DNA of 64,000 nt. Source: Blasia pusilla (Eukaryota > Marchantiophyta > Marchantiopsida > Blasiales). The notes under the pieces are model-generated. The model did not search any database. It was not told where the DNA came from and saw only the letters and a program-made list of their open reading frames with translations. The stretch spans positions 372,001 to 436,000 of the forward strand of contig CM114273.1 in assembly GCA_050084515.1 (NCBI GenBank). The letters run 5' to 3'. The position numbers and the translations under genes were made by a program. The stretch's first letter is position 1. Each line of letters starts with the position of its first letter. Positions 46,398-58,041 of the stretch are shown in pieces.

Positions 46398-46698
46398 GGG
46401 CCTTATTCCATGGGCCAACGTCGCTCACCGATGTTGGCCATTAGACTAGATCTAGTGCATCCCACAGTCCCAAACTTGTCTCTTGTAATTGGAGTCGCAG
46501 AAATTTGAGGGGGTGGCAACATTTCTTAAGCCCACAAATTTTGGGCGTGAGAATTGCAACCTCTCTTTGCGCGTGTAAAACAAGGTTTGGGGAAAATTTC
46601 AGGCCAAAATTTCACCCAAAAATTGATTGAAAACTGCCGGAAAAACCATTACTTGCGATCGTCGCAACCCAAAGAAACGAGGCCATGGGATAAGGCCC
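46398..46698. mobile_element. 301-bp PIF/Harbinger-type MITE with TTA target duplication
   Basis: Left end GGGCCTTATTCCATGGGCC; right end, reverse complemented, GGGCCTTATCCCATGGCC. TTA flanks both sides (46395-46397, 46699-46701). The interior has CCCACAAATTTTGGGCG, as in the 16574 element. Confidence 0.75.
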
Positions 46699-47596
46699 TT
46701 AGAGACCCCATACCCTAAAAAACGAGATTTAAAAAAAAAAACTCATTTTGAATTGTTTTAAACATTTCCCGAAATCACGCATCGGAATATTCGTCCTAAA
46801 GCATTTCCCGTCATCGCAATAACAGTCCCCGCCCAGTGGGCCCACCAGCATGCCGCGGTGGGCCCACCGCGCGGAGGAGGAGGAGGAGGAGGAGGAATTT
46901 CGAGACTGCACGAGTTCATTATTTGTGTGTGTGTTGTTAGGGATTTGGTTTTCTTCGATTTCTTGGCCTTCACTAAATTCACTGGTTTCATGAGAAGCGT
47001 CTTTTCTCTCGTTGCGTGCGAGCACTGAATGAATGAATGAGAATTACTTCTTCTTCACCGCTTTCTCTTTTCCTCCTCATCGACCTTTTTCTCGCCCGCA
47101 CCTTCTGCTGCGCTCCGTTCATCGTCCTTCCGCGAACCCCTAATCGTCGTATTTCTCGCGCACTGGAGAAGAGGGCTGTTGTTGGCGCGATCGTCGAGCG
47201 TGTTGAGTGGTGGTGGTGGTGAGGAGGAGGAGGAGGAGGAGGAGGAGGAGGAGGAGGAGGTAGGCGATCGCAGGCGGTGGTGAAGGGAAGCTGGTTGCTG
47301 CGCGATCGGTGAGGGCGTTGAGTGGTGGTAGAGAGGAGGAGGAGGAGGTTTGGTATCGGAGGGTGGAGGGTTTGCGAGGGGTTGAGGATTGCTGTGGTGG
47401 AGTGGAGTGGAGTTGGGAGTGAGTGATTTGGTCAAGGAATCGTCGAGTGCGTTGAGTGGAGGTGGGGAGGAGGAGTCAGGAAATTTGCTGGTGGTGTGGG
47501 GGAGTTTGCGAGGGGCAGAGGATTGTTGTGTTGTGTTGGACGAGTGATTGAGTTGGGGAGCAGGAGTTGCTGGTCGGCGAGTGGAGGGTGGGAGCA
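46699..47596. promoter_or_regulatory. GC-rich upstream region of the TMEM230 gene with (GGA)n runs
   Basis: (GGA)n at 46872-46897 and about 13 units at 47220-47260, then G-rich 5'UTR-like sequence with repeats of GTTGAGTGG and GAGGAGG up to the ATG at 47597. Long frames on both strands come from the trinucleotide repeats. Confidence 0.45.
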
Positions 47597-48145
47597 ATGG
47601 CGTATGTGGATCACACGTTCTCGATCAGCGACGAAGACACGGGGACTTTCATCGTGCACAATCGGCCTCCCATCAAGGAGATTGGCTTGGCAGTATCGTT
47701 GTTGGTTATAGGGGCTATCGGTATCGTCGCGGGATTTTTGATGATCGTCAACAAGACTGGGGGCGACCGGGGCCATGGTAAGTTTCTTCTGGCATTGCCA
47801 CTGCTGCTTTTAGAGGCGGTTGAGTGGTTGTAGAAGCACAGGTCGCAGTGGCCGGTCGTCTGGTCACTCCTGCTCCCGTGGAAGCTCGTGATAGAAGATG
47901 TGTATGAGGTGTTTTTGTCATCGGATTCGGGCGTGTCTTCTCTTGTGAAAGGTAAGGTAAGGTTGAATGGCTTGTGACGTAGCTGAAGGCTGGATTCGTC
48001 TTGCTGGTGTCCGGATTTTGCAGGTATTGCCTTTTCGATACTTGGAGCTCTCCTGTTCATGCCTGGTTTTTACTACTCGAGGATCGCTTACTATGCGTAC
48101 AAGGGCTACAAAGGTTTCTCGTTTGCCAATATTCCAGCCGTTTGA
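47597..48145 (+). CDS. TMEM230-family transmembrane protein
   Basis: Small endomembrane protein; animal TMEM230 acts on secretory and synaptic vesicles, and the plant role is not defined. Exon 1 47597-47777, exon 2 48024-48145; GT-AG, split Gly codon, 100 residues. N-terminus [18 protein letters not shown], then [18 protein letters not shown]. The first membrane segment is at about residues 28-48 ([19 protein letters not shown]). [10 protein letters not shown] forms the loop. The second segment is [20 protein letters not shown], followed by the family signature [18 protein letters not shown] at the C-terminus. Reading through the intron would give a false 88-residue form. Recognition is by the full motif set, so I am confident of the family. 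Confidence 0.95.
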
Positions 48146-49699
48146 GCTGATTCCTGTTGTGCACACCTAAGGGAATGGAGACCCCGTGTGTGACGTATAC
48201 GATAGTTTTCCAAATAAGAAACCCGTAAAGACTGGGTGTCCTCTGTTATTTTTACTCGGTATATGTCTGTGGGGAAGACGATGTGTTGGTCATCTGCAGA
48301 AACGTGAAGGTGTTGCATTTATGTGGCATTCTTGAGGGAGGCGTCACGTCAAGTGCTCCACCTTCCTCTTGGCAGAGATCAACTGTTGCCAACAACCTAC
48401 GGTTCGTCGAATCTCCTGCACACTTTGCGAAACGGGAGAGAGGCGTGACAGGATGCTCCGTCAATGTTAAATAATGTTTCTCAGTGATACCGTGCAAACG
48501 ATGTATGCAGAGTATGCACCACCGAATAGCCCGCGAGAGTGTTTTTGAGTTCCCAAGACCCAATTGGTTCGAGTGGTTCACCTCTCGTGCGTCCGTTCGG
48601 TCTGTGAGGCACACGGTGTGACCAACCGCCTTGTCACTCCAAGGAGATCACTTGCGACAGGATATTCAGTCAAAGAGTCTTGCTTTCTTAGTCATCTTGT
48701 ACCGACATCCTTGCCATGGTCACCACGACTTCCATGCTAGGTCACGTCAATCAGAGTGTCTTGTTAACCATTCATCCTGCTGTCTCTGGGTCTCTTGATG
48801 AGCGTGGCTGGAATCCAAAGATTATGCGGCCTTCCTGGTGCGAAAATCCTGTAGGATTCGAAGGTAACTCAAAACTTGTACGCTTTCACCGGTGATCTCT
48901 GTATATGTACATACCTGACGACCACAGACTGTCTGCACATCGCCATCTATTGACGTCCTTTCCATATTCCCTTCAAGAAATTTAGTTTCAGTATTCCCTT
49001 AGTTTAGTATAGTTGGAATTTGGCAGAATTTGTCTCGTGGCCGCTGGTACATGCACCATCTCGAATAGAATCGAGATAATGCATCTGCTCGCCTGTAAAC
49101 CCCCGTGCATTGTGAAATTGGAACTGTATAGTTGACGGCAATAAAGCTGTCCCAGATTTGCTCCTCCAGCTCTCTTCACCTTCACCTCAAAGGAATCTGT
49201 GAGATGCGCTTTCTTCATCTGTCCTGGAAAGTGTAGAGATCCCGCCTAATGTACTATTTGTGATCCACCTCCGAAATGATTTTCTGTGTGCGCATCTGAT
49301 TAGAAGATTTGTACTCTTAATATTTTTCACGCGAAGTGCAGCAATCCCGGAGGGTGGATTAAGTGGAGTCCACGTCTAAGTTGGACTTTCAGGTGTCCCT
49401 CTTCCCGGTCCTTCGGAAGTTAGATTGAACGGCAGTGCTCACATTTAATGGTCGTAACTTGACATGAGTCCGCGCACTTGGATGTACTTCGTGGAGTCGT
49501 CAGTACTGTACCATCGCCAAGTTGTGTATCACGGCTCTACCTCAATAAGGGAAACTCTTGCCGAGCCGTTTCCCATGTCGACCAAAAGTAAAGGTAATCC
49601 CCGGCAGGAGGACCCTGCCTCTGGAAACTTTGGGAGATAAGTTTACCCTCTCTCCTGGATGTCATCGTATCTCCGCTTCCATGTTGCGTGCCCTTCTTC
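48146..49699. other. TMEM230 3' flank and intergenic DNA; no gene recognised
   Basis: No open frame with family character. The first few hundred bases are probably 3'UTR. Confidence 0.4.
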
Positions 49700-50155
49700 C
49701 CAGGAGTAACGCGTCTTTCTGCAACCCTCTCTTCAAGCCTACTCCTAAAGATGACGAGAAGGTCGCAGACAGGATTCACCCATTCAACTCACCCTATCCG
49801 CCCACACGCACAACCGTCTTTCTGTCAAGTTTCGTCTGTACAACCAGGTTTGTAGACCGGCAAGTATGAAATCTCTGTCTGCAGCGTTCTCTTCAACCAG
49901 ATGTGTGCTCCTAAGTTCGTCAGTGTCTGCCTACCTGCGACCTTTCCATGCTAATTCCTGCAACTGTGAAGCGTCTCTACAACCTTCTCTCCAGGTTTCA
50001 ATGTCCTCCGAAATCTGTCTGCGTCCCTCTTGACGCAATCTTCTCTTCAAACCAACTTCTGTGTGAATCTCCGCAGCCCTCTCTCCAAGCTTCCATGTTC
50101 CCCGAAATCTGTATGCATCCCTCTTCAAAGCAATCTTCTCTTCTCACCAATTTGG
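49700..50155. repeat. Degenerate tandem repeats of about 70-100 bp
   Basis: Best pair: AACCTTCTCTCCAGGTTTCA (49981) and AGCCCTCTCTCCAAGCTTCC (50078), each followed by ATGT..CC.CCGAAATCTGT and TCCCTCTT..A..CAATCTTC. Earlier weaker units begin near 49715 and 49885. Frames on both strands arise from the repeat. Confidence 0.7.
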
Positions 50156-52515
50156 GTAAGCAGTATTCTCCCAAACCCACATGCTCATGTCATTTTTGTA
50201 TGCGGATAAGATCAGCTAACCTACCACCGTGGGTATGAAATCCTTACAAATCCCATAGACTATGTTTACTCCCATGTACGGGCTGCTGGAGCTCGCAGAA
50301 CTGTGATTCTGCCGTTGGTAGACCACCGAACCCAATGGACTCGTCTGCCGAACTAGCCCCTTCATGTGAAGAGATAAGGTGCAGAGCTCACTACAGTGCT
50401 TTGTGACGATGAGTGACGAGGTTTGAAGAAGGGTGAGAATCATCATGCGTGAACGACTTCAAAGTTGAAGAAGAAGAATAAGATGATGACGACGACGACG
50501 ACGATGGATGGTTTGGGTAGTGTAAGCGGTTACTAACTAATTTATGCTTTTTGGGATTCAAGATCTTACAAGAGAAAGATCCCAATCAAGCTGACCATGG
50601 ACAAAGTCGCGATTCATGCTCTCCTCGCTACGAAGGCCCAGATCCCATGGACGGCTCCTCAGGCTATGGTGACCTCTTCTCTTTGTGAGGAAATGAAATA
50701 ATTTTCCAGCGGGTATCTGAAAATAATCTAACAAACAATTTGATTATGTGATTACATTGGACAAAACTTTTAGGATTAGAAAATGCTGTGACCTCCTGCT
50801 TCCAGGTGGGCATGGGATATGGTTCCATGTCTGCAAAGACCGCAGGCAGTCGTTATTGGGGATCCTAACTGTCATGGCGAGACCCCAATGCCCCTCATGG
50901 ACTCACCATCGCTACCTTACGAAGCATGGAGGAAATATTGGAGTGACCGTTGTCAACTGCCGATTTTATAGGAGACTATGAACCAGTCGTAGCAGGTCAG
51001 TCTTGGGAAGAAGCTATGAAAATGGTTGCATGTTGTAACATATCACATCTTGAAAGAATCTATGAGAAACATGGTGCATCCTTATTTCTTAGAAGACTCT
51101 AAGGCCCTAGAAAGGATATACAAAACAGAAGCATATTGTAGCCTGTCATTTCTCGCATGGATCTATGAAAAACACGTCCATTGCTTCTTACAAGACTCTA
51201 AATCCCCGTGAGGGATGACCCATGCACAAATCCAAGAATAAATACCTTCAATTTGAGTAAAGATGTGGTAGAAGCTGGTGTGCCATCGAAAATTGTTATG
51301 CTACATATCTATAGACTCATGGGAAGATTGGTCTCTCTCTAGTTGGCACTGTCATCTCAAAAAATACATATGGACATGCTCGATAAATCATAGCAATTGG
51401 CCAAAGTTTGAATGTTCACAATAGCGAAGTACGCGACACCAAGGAATAAGGATGTCCTAACTGCCCTCGCATCAACCAAGGAAACAAAACCAAGATGAAG
51501 CATGGTGAACAATAGTCAACATTAAAAAGATGCCATCAATTGTGAAATGGCATCTTAGAGGGAAATATGTATGGGTCGCTTCCCATGGTTACCTTCTTGG
51601 GGTCACATGCAATCCCAAGACAACACCTCAAGCACTCAATATTGTAGTGTTTATGGGTTTACACCCAATTTCCAAGTGTCCAAGAGAGACACATATAAGC
51701 AATCTTCTTCAAGAAGGATTAGTGCACCACACTAATCTTTGTTGAAGCATCCAAACACATTGAGCAAGTACCTTTCGAATTTGCACAAGGCAAAGCGGGT
51801 TTGCTAGGATACGAGGACATCGCCCTTGTCTTGCACCTAAATTTTTTGATCAGGAGTACTCTGGCGATCTTACCTCTTACCACCATCAAGTAAATGTGAG
51901 CCATAGAATGGAGTCCATTTGCTAGTGCACTACCCTCTTACTCGGTATGTTATTTTGTAAAAAATCATATACGCACAAGATATTGGAGGAGATTGTTTTC
52001 CCATCTAATATTTCTATGTGTGGTTCAACCTTGGCCAACAAAAATGTGGGACCTCTACTTGCGGCCTACATGGGATTTGACACTAAGATGCTAAGAGCAA
52101 CACATGCCAATCTACGTCCGGGAGGAATCAGGGTTACGTGTTGACCCATCCACCTCAAGTCTCAAATTTCCGTGTCCATTTTCGAAACTGGAAAATCTGG
52201 AATCCTTTTTCATCTTGTGCCAAATAGCCAACCGGAATTCAGAAAACTTCAAAAAAATATAGGTAGGTTCTCTCAAAGAACTTACCTTGATGTTGATGCC
52301 GTTCGTCACCAGATGTTTCTTGCAAGAATGTGTTAAGGTCACTCAAAGCAACATCTATTGCCATAGGATGACCCCAGACAGCAGCCTCCTTCCTTCTTCA
52401 CAAAGAGGTCCTATACAAAGCAACCCCTCTCCTCCGTTACAAGAAGGTGATTACACTCGGATGGTGATTTTTGCAATGGTTTCTGAGAGGTCTTATTACC
52501 ATCACAGTATTTTAA
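50156..52515. other. Intergenic DNA, no gene recognised
   Basis: Contains a (GAC)n run at about 50487-50503. Short plus-strand frames (50748-50981, 51530-51745, 51947-52144) have no recognisable domain. Confidence 0.4.
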
Positions 52516-53301
52516 GCTAGAGCGATGCACGGATTTAAACTACCTCCCTTCCCAATGGCTTTTGAATGGTCCTATTAACGCCATACTAGTATAAGTTCAT
52601 GCCATACATAGGTATAAATTATCACGTGAAAATTAAATGATATTAAAAAAATATAAGAATTAAGTAACACGCTTTTTAATATCATTTTAATTGAATTCCG
52701 GAAGACCTTTTGCAAATTCTTCTCCTATTGATATTTGGCATTTCCAACTTAAAGGTTCGTTCGCCTTCATTGCCATATCACTCAAATTAATTTTAAATGA
52801 TTTTAAAATTTTATAAAAATTAAATCAATACATAATTCGTTCGTTACCAATTGGTTCGTTCGAAATTAAATTAAAATATAAAAAATCAAATAAAATCGTT
52901 CAAAATTAATTTTAAGTGATACTAAAATTTTATAAAAATAAATCCGATATATAATTCAAAATTCAAAGGGAATAGTCGCCGTTTATGGGAGACATACCCA
53001 GATATTGCAGGGTGTTTCTTGGGAGCGTGAGTCACTCGAAGTTTCATGGAAGTTCACACCACTCTGCTCTGCTCCATGGTTTCAAGTGCTGGTCAAACAA
53101 TCCGACCCGGTCTCGTAGACCTCTAAGCCTTTCGTGCGAATGAAGTCGTCTGTTGTTTAAGCTTTGGAAATCTGTGCAGCAATGGGGGAATCTTCCGAGT
53201 GATGACGCTGCATCATTCTTTGATGAACACTTCTAGTCGCACCTCTGGCTGCATTTCTCTAAGCATTTTGGGAACAAGAGGATGCTCCCATCGCTCTTCA
53301 T
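52516..53301. repeat. AT-rich stretch with a two-copy tandem repeat of about 119 bp
   Basis: CAAATTAATTTTAAATGATT at 52783 recurs as AAAATTAATTTTAAGTGATA at 52902, each followed by (A)AATTTTATAAAAAT. A possible Helitron 3' end, ATACTAG|T, lies at 52589, but without a clear hairpin. Confidence 0.6.
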
Positions 53302-53628
53302 ATGCAGGTCGTGATGCTTTCCTGTCAAAGAACCCATTTCTTTAACTCAGGCCCTACGTGGAACCCAGTGTTCCAAGCATATGATTTCAAGTCAATGGAC
53401 GAACTTTCGAATCCCCTACAGGTGAGAAAGTTAGTTACACCTGAGATATTGTTCGTGGTTTCAAGGCAGTGCACACACACATCAGCTCCTGTCCCCACTT
53501 CCGATAAAAAGCTGCACCTGAATGGGATGCGGTTGGCGTATTTTCGAGTCGTGAATCTGATGAATCGCCTTTTCCTGCTCAATCTGGATGGAAGCCACAG
53601 GGGTGAGAAAGTCACAGCCATGGCATAG
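53302..53628 (+). other. Unassigned 108-codon open frame
   Basis: I do not recognise the product. No signal peptide, membrane segment or domain motif is evident, and an open frame of similar length exists on the opposite strand. Probably not coding. Confidence 0.15.
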
Positions 53629-53790
53629 GTCTAGGTATTTATTTCAAAGACTTGCTCACAGCTCTTCTAAGCCCCACGTGGTCCACCATTTCCGCTGCAA
53701 AGAGAGTCCCAAATCACTCTGAGGGCGATGGTAAGGATGGGTAGGATGTTGCTGGCATAAGAGGTATAAACTTTCAGTCACTTGGGAATT

Positions 53791-53835
53791 TGACACACTG
53801 CGTGACTTGGGTCGCCCAAGTCGAGCAGTGTGTCA
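53791..53835. repeat. 21-bp imperfect hairpin next to the 18S fragment
   Basis: Arms 53791-53811 and 53815-53835, 19 of 21 pairs, 3-nt loop. Core TGACACACTGC...GACTTGGG. Confidence 0.88.
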
Positions 53836-54011
53836 GGAAATCAGACATGAATGATTATGAGGTAGGTAGGATAGGGAGACCTTAATTCTACGCCGCACTG
53901 GCTACTGAGAGCTGACCTCGTTCGCCATGAGGTTTGTTGTGTGAGGACAAGGGAGCCAGTGAGTTCGCTATACTCGAGTCTTCTGCACGAATTAGACAAC
54001 GATTGTCTGAA

Positions 54012-54250
54012 GACCCAGCCAGTTAAGGCCAGGAGCGCGTCCCCGACCAAAAGGAAGGAGAGACCAGTGCACACCAAGAGGCGGACCGCTCTCCCCATCC
54101 CAAGATCCAACTACGAGCTTTTTAACTGCAACAACTTAAATATACGCTATTGGAGCTGGAATTACCGCGGCTGCTGGCACCAGACTTGCCCTCCAATGGA
54201 TCCTCGTAAAGGGATTTAGATTGTACTCATTCCAATTATCAGACTTCATG
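54012..54250 (-). pseudogene. Fragment of nuclear 18S ribosomal RNA gene
   Basis: On the minus strand this reads AATTGGAATGAGTACAATCT, then GAGGATCCATTGGAGGGCAA, GTGCCAGCAGCCGCGGTAAT (the universal 530-loop region) and TCCAGCTCCAATAGCGTATA. It continues through CTCGTAGTTGGATCTTGGGA to CTGGCCTTAACTGG. It is cytosolic 18S, not plastid or mitochondrial. Only about 240 of about 1800 nt are present, and flanks are unrelated, so it is a dispersed fragment, not a working rDNA unit. Confidence 0.95.
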
Positions 54251-54500
54251 TGTGTATCTCGGTCTACCTTGATGTCTGTGATGCGAAGCTTTCCTGTAGC
54301 CTGTACCTGAAAATGTATAGATGGAATGGAGATGTTCTCCAACTGAGAGGTACGAATACCTTAGCAGAACATAGTCTTCAGTTCGTTTAAAAATCTTGAA
54401 GAGGAGTGTACCACGGTGCCACATCTTCCATTTTTCATGAGGAATAGTGCCCTTCAGTCAGAGCTCGCTACTATAGCAAAAAACGGCTGCTCGAAACTAC

Positions 54501-55014
54501 AATACTAGTGATAGCGACCATAAGAATCCGTGCCCTGGATCGCATGACAGTCTACTGGCAGTGTATTTCAGATTTCATTGAATGCCCATCTCCCGTCTTC
54601 ATGGGGACCAGTGAAACCCTTATCTCATTTTTCTAGCAAAACATGAAGGCTCCTCGACTCTACTCTGCTAGCGAGAGCAGTGGTGATTTAATCATGGCCT
54701 CAATTTACGGTAGAATGAAATGCATGATCCATGTCATCGATGTTATGGTTGCTATCACAATACTAGTGATAGCAACCATCGGAATCCGTGCGCAATGGAT
54801 CGCATGACAGTCTACTGACAGTGTACTTCAGATTTCATTCAATGCCCATCTCCCGTCTCCCGTCTTCATGGGGACCAGTGAAACTAACCCTCATCTCATT
54901 TTTCTAGCAAAACATGAAGGCTCCTCGACTCTACTCTTCTAGCGAGAGCAGTGGTGATTTAATTATGGCCTCCATTTACGGTAGAATGAAATGCACGATC
55001 CATGTCATCGATGT
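54501..55014. repeat. Two-copy tandem duplication, period about 258-271 bp
   Basis: Copies begin with AATACTAGTGATAGC at 54501 and 54759 and end with CATGTCATCGATGT at 54743 and 55014. Copy 2 has two short insertions (a repeated CCCGTCT and about six bases near 54883). The junction carries a perfect 12-bp hairpin, GGTTGCTATCAC / GTGATAGCAACC, at 54747-54777. Confidence 0.92.
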
Positions 55015-56265
55015 GAGAGCTCGGGTGAAGGAAGAACTTACTGACGTTTCCCGACAGTCAAAATTTGTTTAAGTGAGCTTGAAGAGAAGCAAAGGAAACT
55101 CAGGCTGTCGACCAGGAAAGTTTCAATCCACAACCAGCAGTCTAACATCACGCGGCCAACCCGAGTCGCAAATGAGAGATCAGACCTTAAGTTTTATGAC
55201 ATCAGCTAGAGAATGTGTAGATGGACGAAGGGCCTAAAACCTTCGTCTAATCGTAAGACTGATGACCAGCTCTGCTCCACTTGCAATCCCCCTGACCAGA
55301 GGAAATCTCGTGATTTTGGAAATCTAACTGTGACAGATCATACTAAACTGATCCCATCACATACGCCTCATAGCACACAGTGAAACCACCTACACACAGC
55401 TGACCTGACATCTTGACAGATACCCTATTTCCGACATTAGTAGAGAAATCCAGGTATACAAGAACTCAGAATCGGCATTTCCGCATTACTAATAAGTCAG
55501 CAGCCACAGGAGATTTTCACCAGTTTTGACCAGTAGTATTACCTATATCGATCTTTCAGAAATAAAGAAACCAGCATGACGATGTCTAACCCATATTAGA
55601 CAAGTTCCAAGGTGAGTAATCTAAGAGCTTCAACCCGCACAGATCGCCACCCACACTGCTCGAGGAACTCTACAAACTGCAGTCCCAGGACAATCAGTAG
55701 CTGAGGCCAGCTTGTTCCTCCTCCACTGGCCTTTGAGAACTTAGTTTTCGTCTACAGATCCTTCAAACGGGAAGGAACCGGTGAAGGTTTTCTCCACCGG
55801 CGATAACTGCAACGGTTGTGAACTTCCTATCCTGACGACCTGAGTGCACTTTGCCTTTTCCAATCCAGGGGCACAGCTGGACCGTAGTGTCAAATGGCGG
55901 TCCGTTTCCAAACATCTCGGTCCTACTTGAATTCCAATGTGTGTACGTGTTGCTCGTCTAGATTTGAAAGAAGGCCCTGCAGAATTAGGCTTACAAACAA
56001 ATCCCCATAAAGTGAAATCACCAAAATCACGGCACTCGACGGATCGATGTCAGCTCATCATCAATCAAGCAGAAAGGCATGAGTTCGACGCAGAGAAGTG
56101 AAGTTCTTCCAGTTAACTCCTTACGCCTTGAATGCAATATGTATTTACAACGTCTACGCTAGAAACACCACGTAACTCGACAAACTGGAGGGCCGATCTA
56201 TTTCATGCACATCCCGCAGTGCCCTACCGTCTGGTCAAGGACTCCTAAATATACATCTAATTTTT
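55015..56265. other. 3' flank of the F-box gene; no gene seen
   Basis: No open frame over 60 codons. Likely 3'UTR near 56265 and intergenic DNA beyond. Confidence 0.45.
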
Positions 56266-57180
56266 TCACCCAATAGTCTTCCAGTCTAGGATTTCCAGCA
56301 AGCACAGCACCTCCGTGTCACTCTTAGCGGCATCCCCGAAGTCCAGTTCGATTCCAAACACCTCTTGATCGTCTTCCGCGACGGAATCCAATAACAGCAA
56401 CGCAACCCACGCTCTGATATTGGACACGAATGGATAGAGAGGGAATATCTCCAGAAAGCTAGAAGCGTGCGCGAGGTTTCCATGGCCGTCCACGTAATCG
56501 AAGTTGACCATGTCGACAACGCATGCAACACGCTCGTCATCACGGCGTCGCAGCAGCAGCGACACCTTCAGGGAGTTGGACAATTGCACGGAAAAGCGCG
56601 GAGACACGGCGATCGTCAACTTGTAGGTATCACTCAGGAGATGATCCAGCATTGTCTCGGTAATGCCGACGGGTGCGTTCTCGATCCTTCCGCGGGCAAG
56701 CGGGCCCGGTACAACCGTCGAATACACAGGCTCCGATCCGGACCAGATGTCCACATAGAACTCCAAATCCTCAAATGTTAGCTTAGGCAATGGCATGCTC
56801 CGAGTTCGAGGCTTGCAGAAGCTCGAAAAGAAACTGAAGTAGGGGGTGGACGACACCATCGTCGACGGTCCCGGCCCGCTGCACACCGACGGCCATCTCC
56901 GCGCACACAGCTGCTTCCACAAGTAATCATCCTTCGCGAAATTCCTCCACTGCTTGCACACACACATACACGACGCCAAATCCTGCCCTACCAACAGCGG
57001 AAACACCGCTTTCAAAACCTCTCCCGGCCACCTCTCCTCTTGCATCCTCCTCAGACCGCTACTCTGCCACGCTCTCATACCCTCCCTCTCCTCCCTCTTC
57101 CCACACCGCCATCCACCACCACAACACCTTACACCAATTCCTCCTCCATCCCCGCTCTCGCTTCTTCCACACCTTCTCAA
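56266..57180 (-). CDS. F-box protein, At5g39250-like
   Basis: Predicted substrate-recruiting subunit of an SCF E3 ubiquitin ligase, binding Skp1 through its F-box. Single exon, 304 residues from the upstream ATG. The F-box is at about residues 48-95: ERWPGEVLKAVFPLLVGQDL, ASCMCVCKQWRNFAKDDYLW, KQLCARRWPSV. The rest matches the plant family by LPKLTFEDLEFYVDIW, FSVQLSNSLKVSLLLRR, FPLYPFVSNIRAWVALLLLD and FGIELDFGDAAKSDTEV near the C-terminus. No kelch, LRR or WD repeats are visible. The first 45 residues are G/R/C-rich and unlike the family, so the true start may be the internal Met of MQEERWPGEV (residue 46). The substrate is unknown. Confidence 0.9.
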   Translation of the reverse strand: MRRCGRSESGDGGGIGVRCCGGGWRCGKREEREGMRAWQSSGLRRMQEERWPGEVLKAVFPLLVGQDLASCMCVCKQWRNFAKDDYLWKQLCARRWPSVCSGPGPSTMVSSTPYFSFFSSFCKPRTRSMPLPKLTFEDLEFYVDIWSGSEPVYSTVVPGPLARGRIENAPVGITETMLDHLLSDTYKLTIAVSPRFSVQLSNSLKVSLLLRRRDDERVACVVDMVNFDYVDGHGNLAHASSFLEIFPLYPFVSNIRAWVALLLLDSVAEDDQEVFGIELDFGDAAKSDTEVLCLLEILDWKTIG

Positions 57181-57720
57181 CTCCTACTCCTCCTCCTCCT
57201 CCTCCTCCTCCCGCAGAAACTCCCAACCTCCCTACGACCTCCGCATCAGTCCCACACACGCCCAGCACCAACAAAAAGCGGTGCTGCGCTCTCCACGCTC
57301 ATCCGCAATCCGCCTTCCTCGCTCCGACAGCCCCAACAACCACTTCCTCCTGCGCAAAATCCCTCCGCTGCCGCACACTGCACTGCCTCCAACACGCTCT
57401 GCATCGACAATCCAATCAACCAACCATCCAACAAACCCACCGATCAATCCATCAATCACACCACAGAGAGAGCCATGAAATCCCGCGAGAGCTGCAGTCG
57501 CGAAGGGTTCCAGCGGACGAGAGAAGCGAACGCGAAGACGAAGACGAAGATGAAGACGAACCAGACGTATTGACTCGACTGTCCAGACACCACATCCTCC
57601 TCCTCCTCCTCTTCGTCGGGTTTAGGTTGAAAGCAATGATCCATCCATCCATCCCTCCGTCCGTCCGTCCGTCCGTCCATTAGCGATGGGACTACAACCT
57701 AAACAGCCCCCGATCTGTCC
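57181..57720. promoter_or_regulatory. Upstream region of the F-box gene with simple repeats
   Basis: C-rich on the plus strand, with (TCC)n at 57186-57210, (ATCC)n at 57639-57653 and (CCGT)n at 57656-57679. Long plus-strand frames here are low-complexity. Confidence 0.4.
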
Positions 57721-58041
57721 GCGCGTGATTAGCGCAACTATAATCACGCAACTGATCAAGCGCGCGTGTCATTTTATTTTAGCCGGTGTTTTCTGGCGGC
57801 TTTCATAAATTTAATTAATTAATTAAATTTAATTAAAAAATGTCTTACGACTTTAGCGTGCTCTCTGCGTTAACTTTCTTCGCTATCTGGTTCTTCCTAC
57901 GTGGCCTCGCATTTAAATGAATTTTTAGATTTTTTAGACAAGTAAAGTGTTTAATAATTCATGTTTCAGTTGATATTAATAAAAGAGGATGGAATGTAAT
58001 GTTTAACACAAGAGGAGCAAACATGTTTAAGGACGTGTTTC
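57721..58041. other. AT-rich spacer; part of a Helitron whose 5' end is unclear
   Basis: Contains AATTTAATTAATTAATTAAA near 57808. Leads into the Helitron 3' end at 58077. Confidence 0.35.

Noticed and set aside
47055-47597. 180-codon minus-strand frame
   Set aside because: Reads through the (GGA)n tracts in antisense; proline/serine homopolymers, no domain.
53841-54110. 89-codon minus-strand frame
   Set aside because: It is a translation of the 18S rDNA fragment.
57040-57573. 177-codon and 174-codon plus-strand frames over the F-box 5' region
   Set aside because: Low-complexity products of TCC repeats and C-rich DNA; they partly overlap the F-box gene in antisense.
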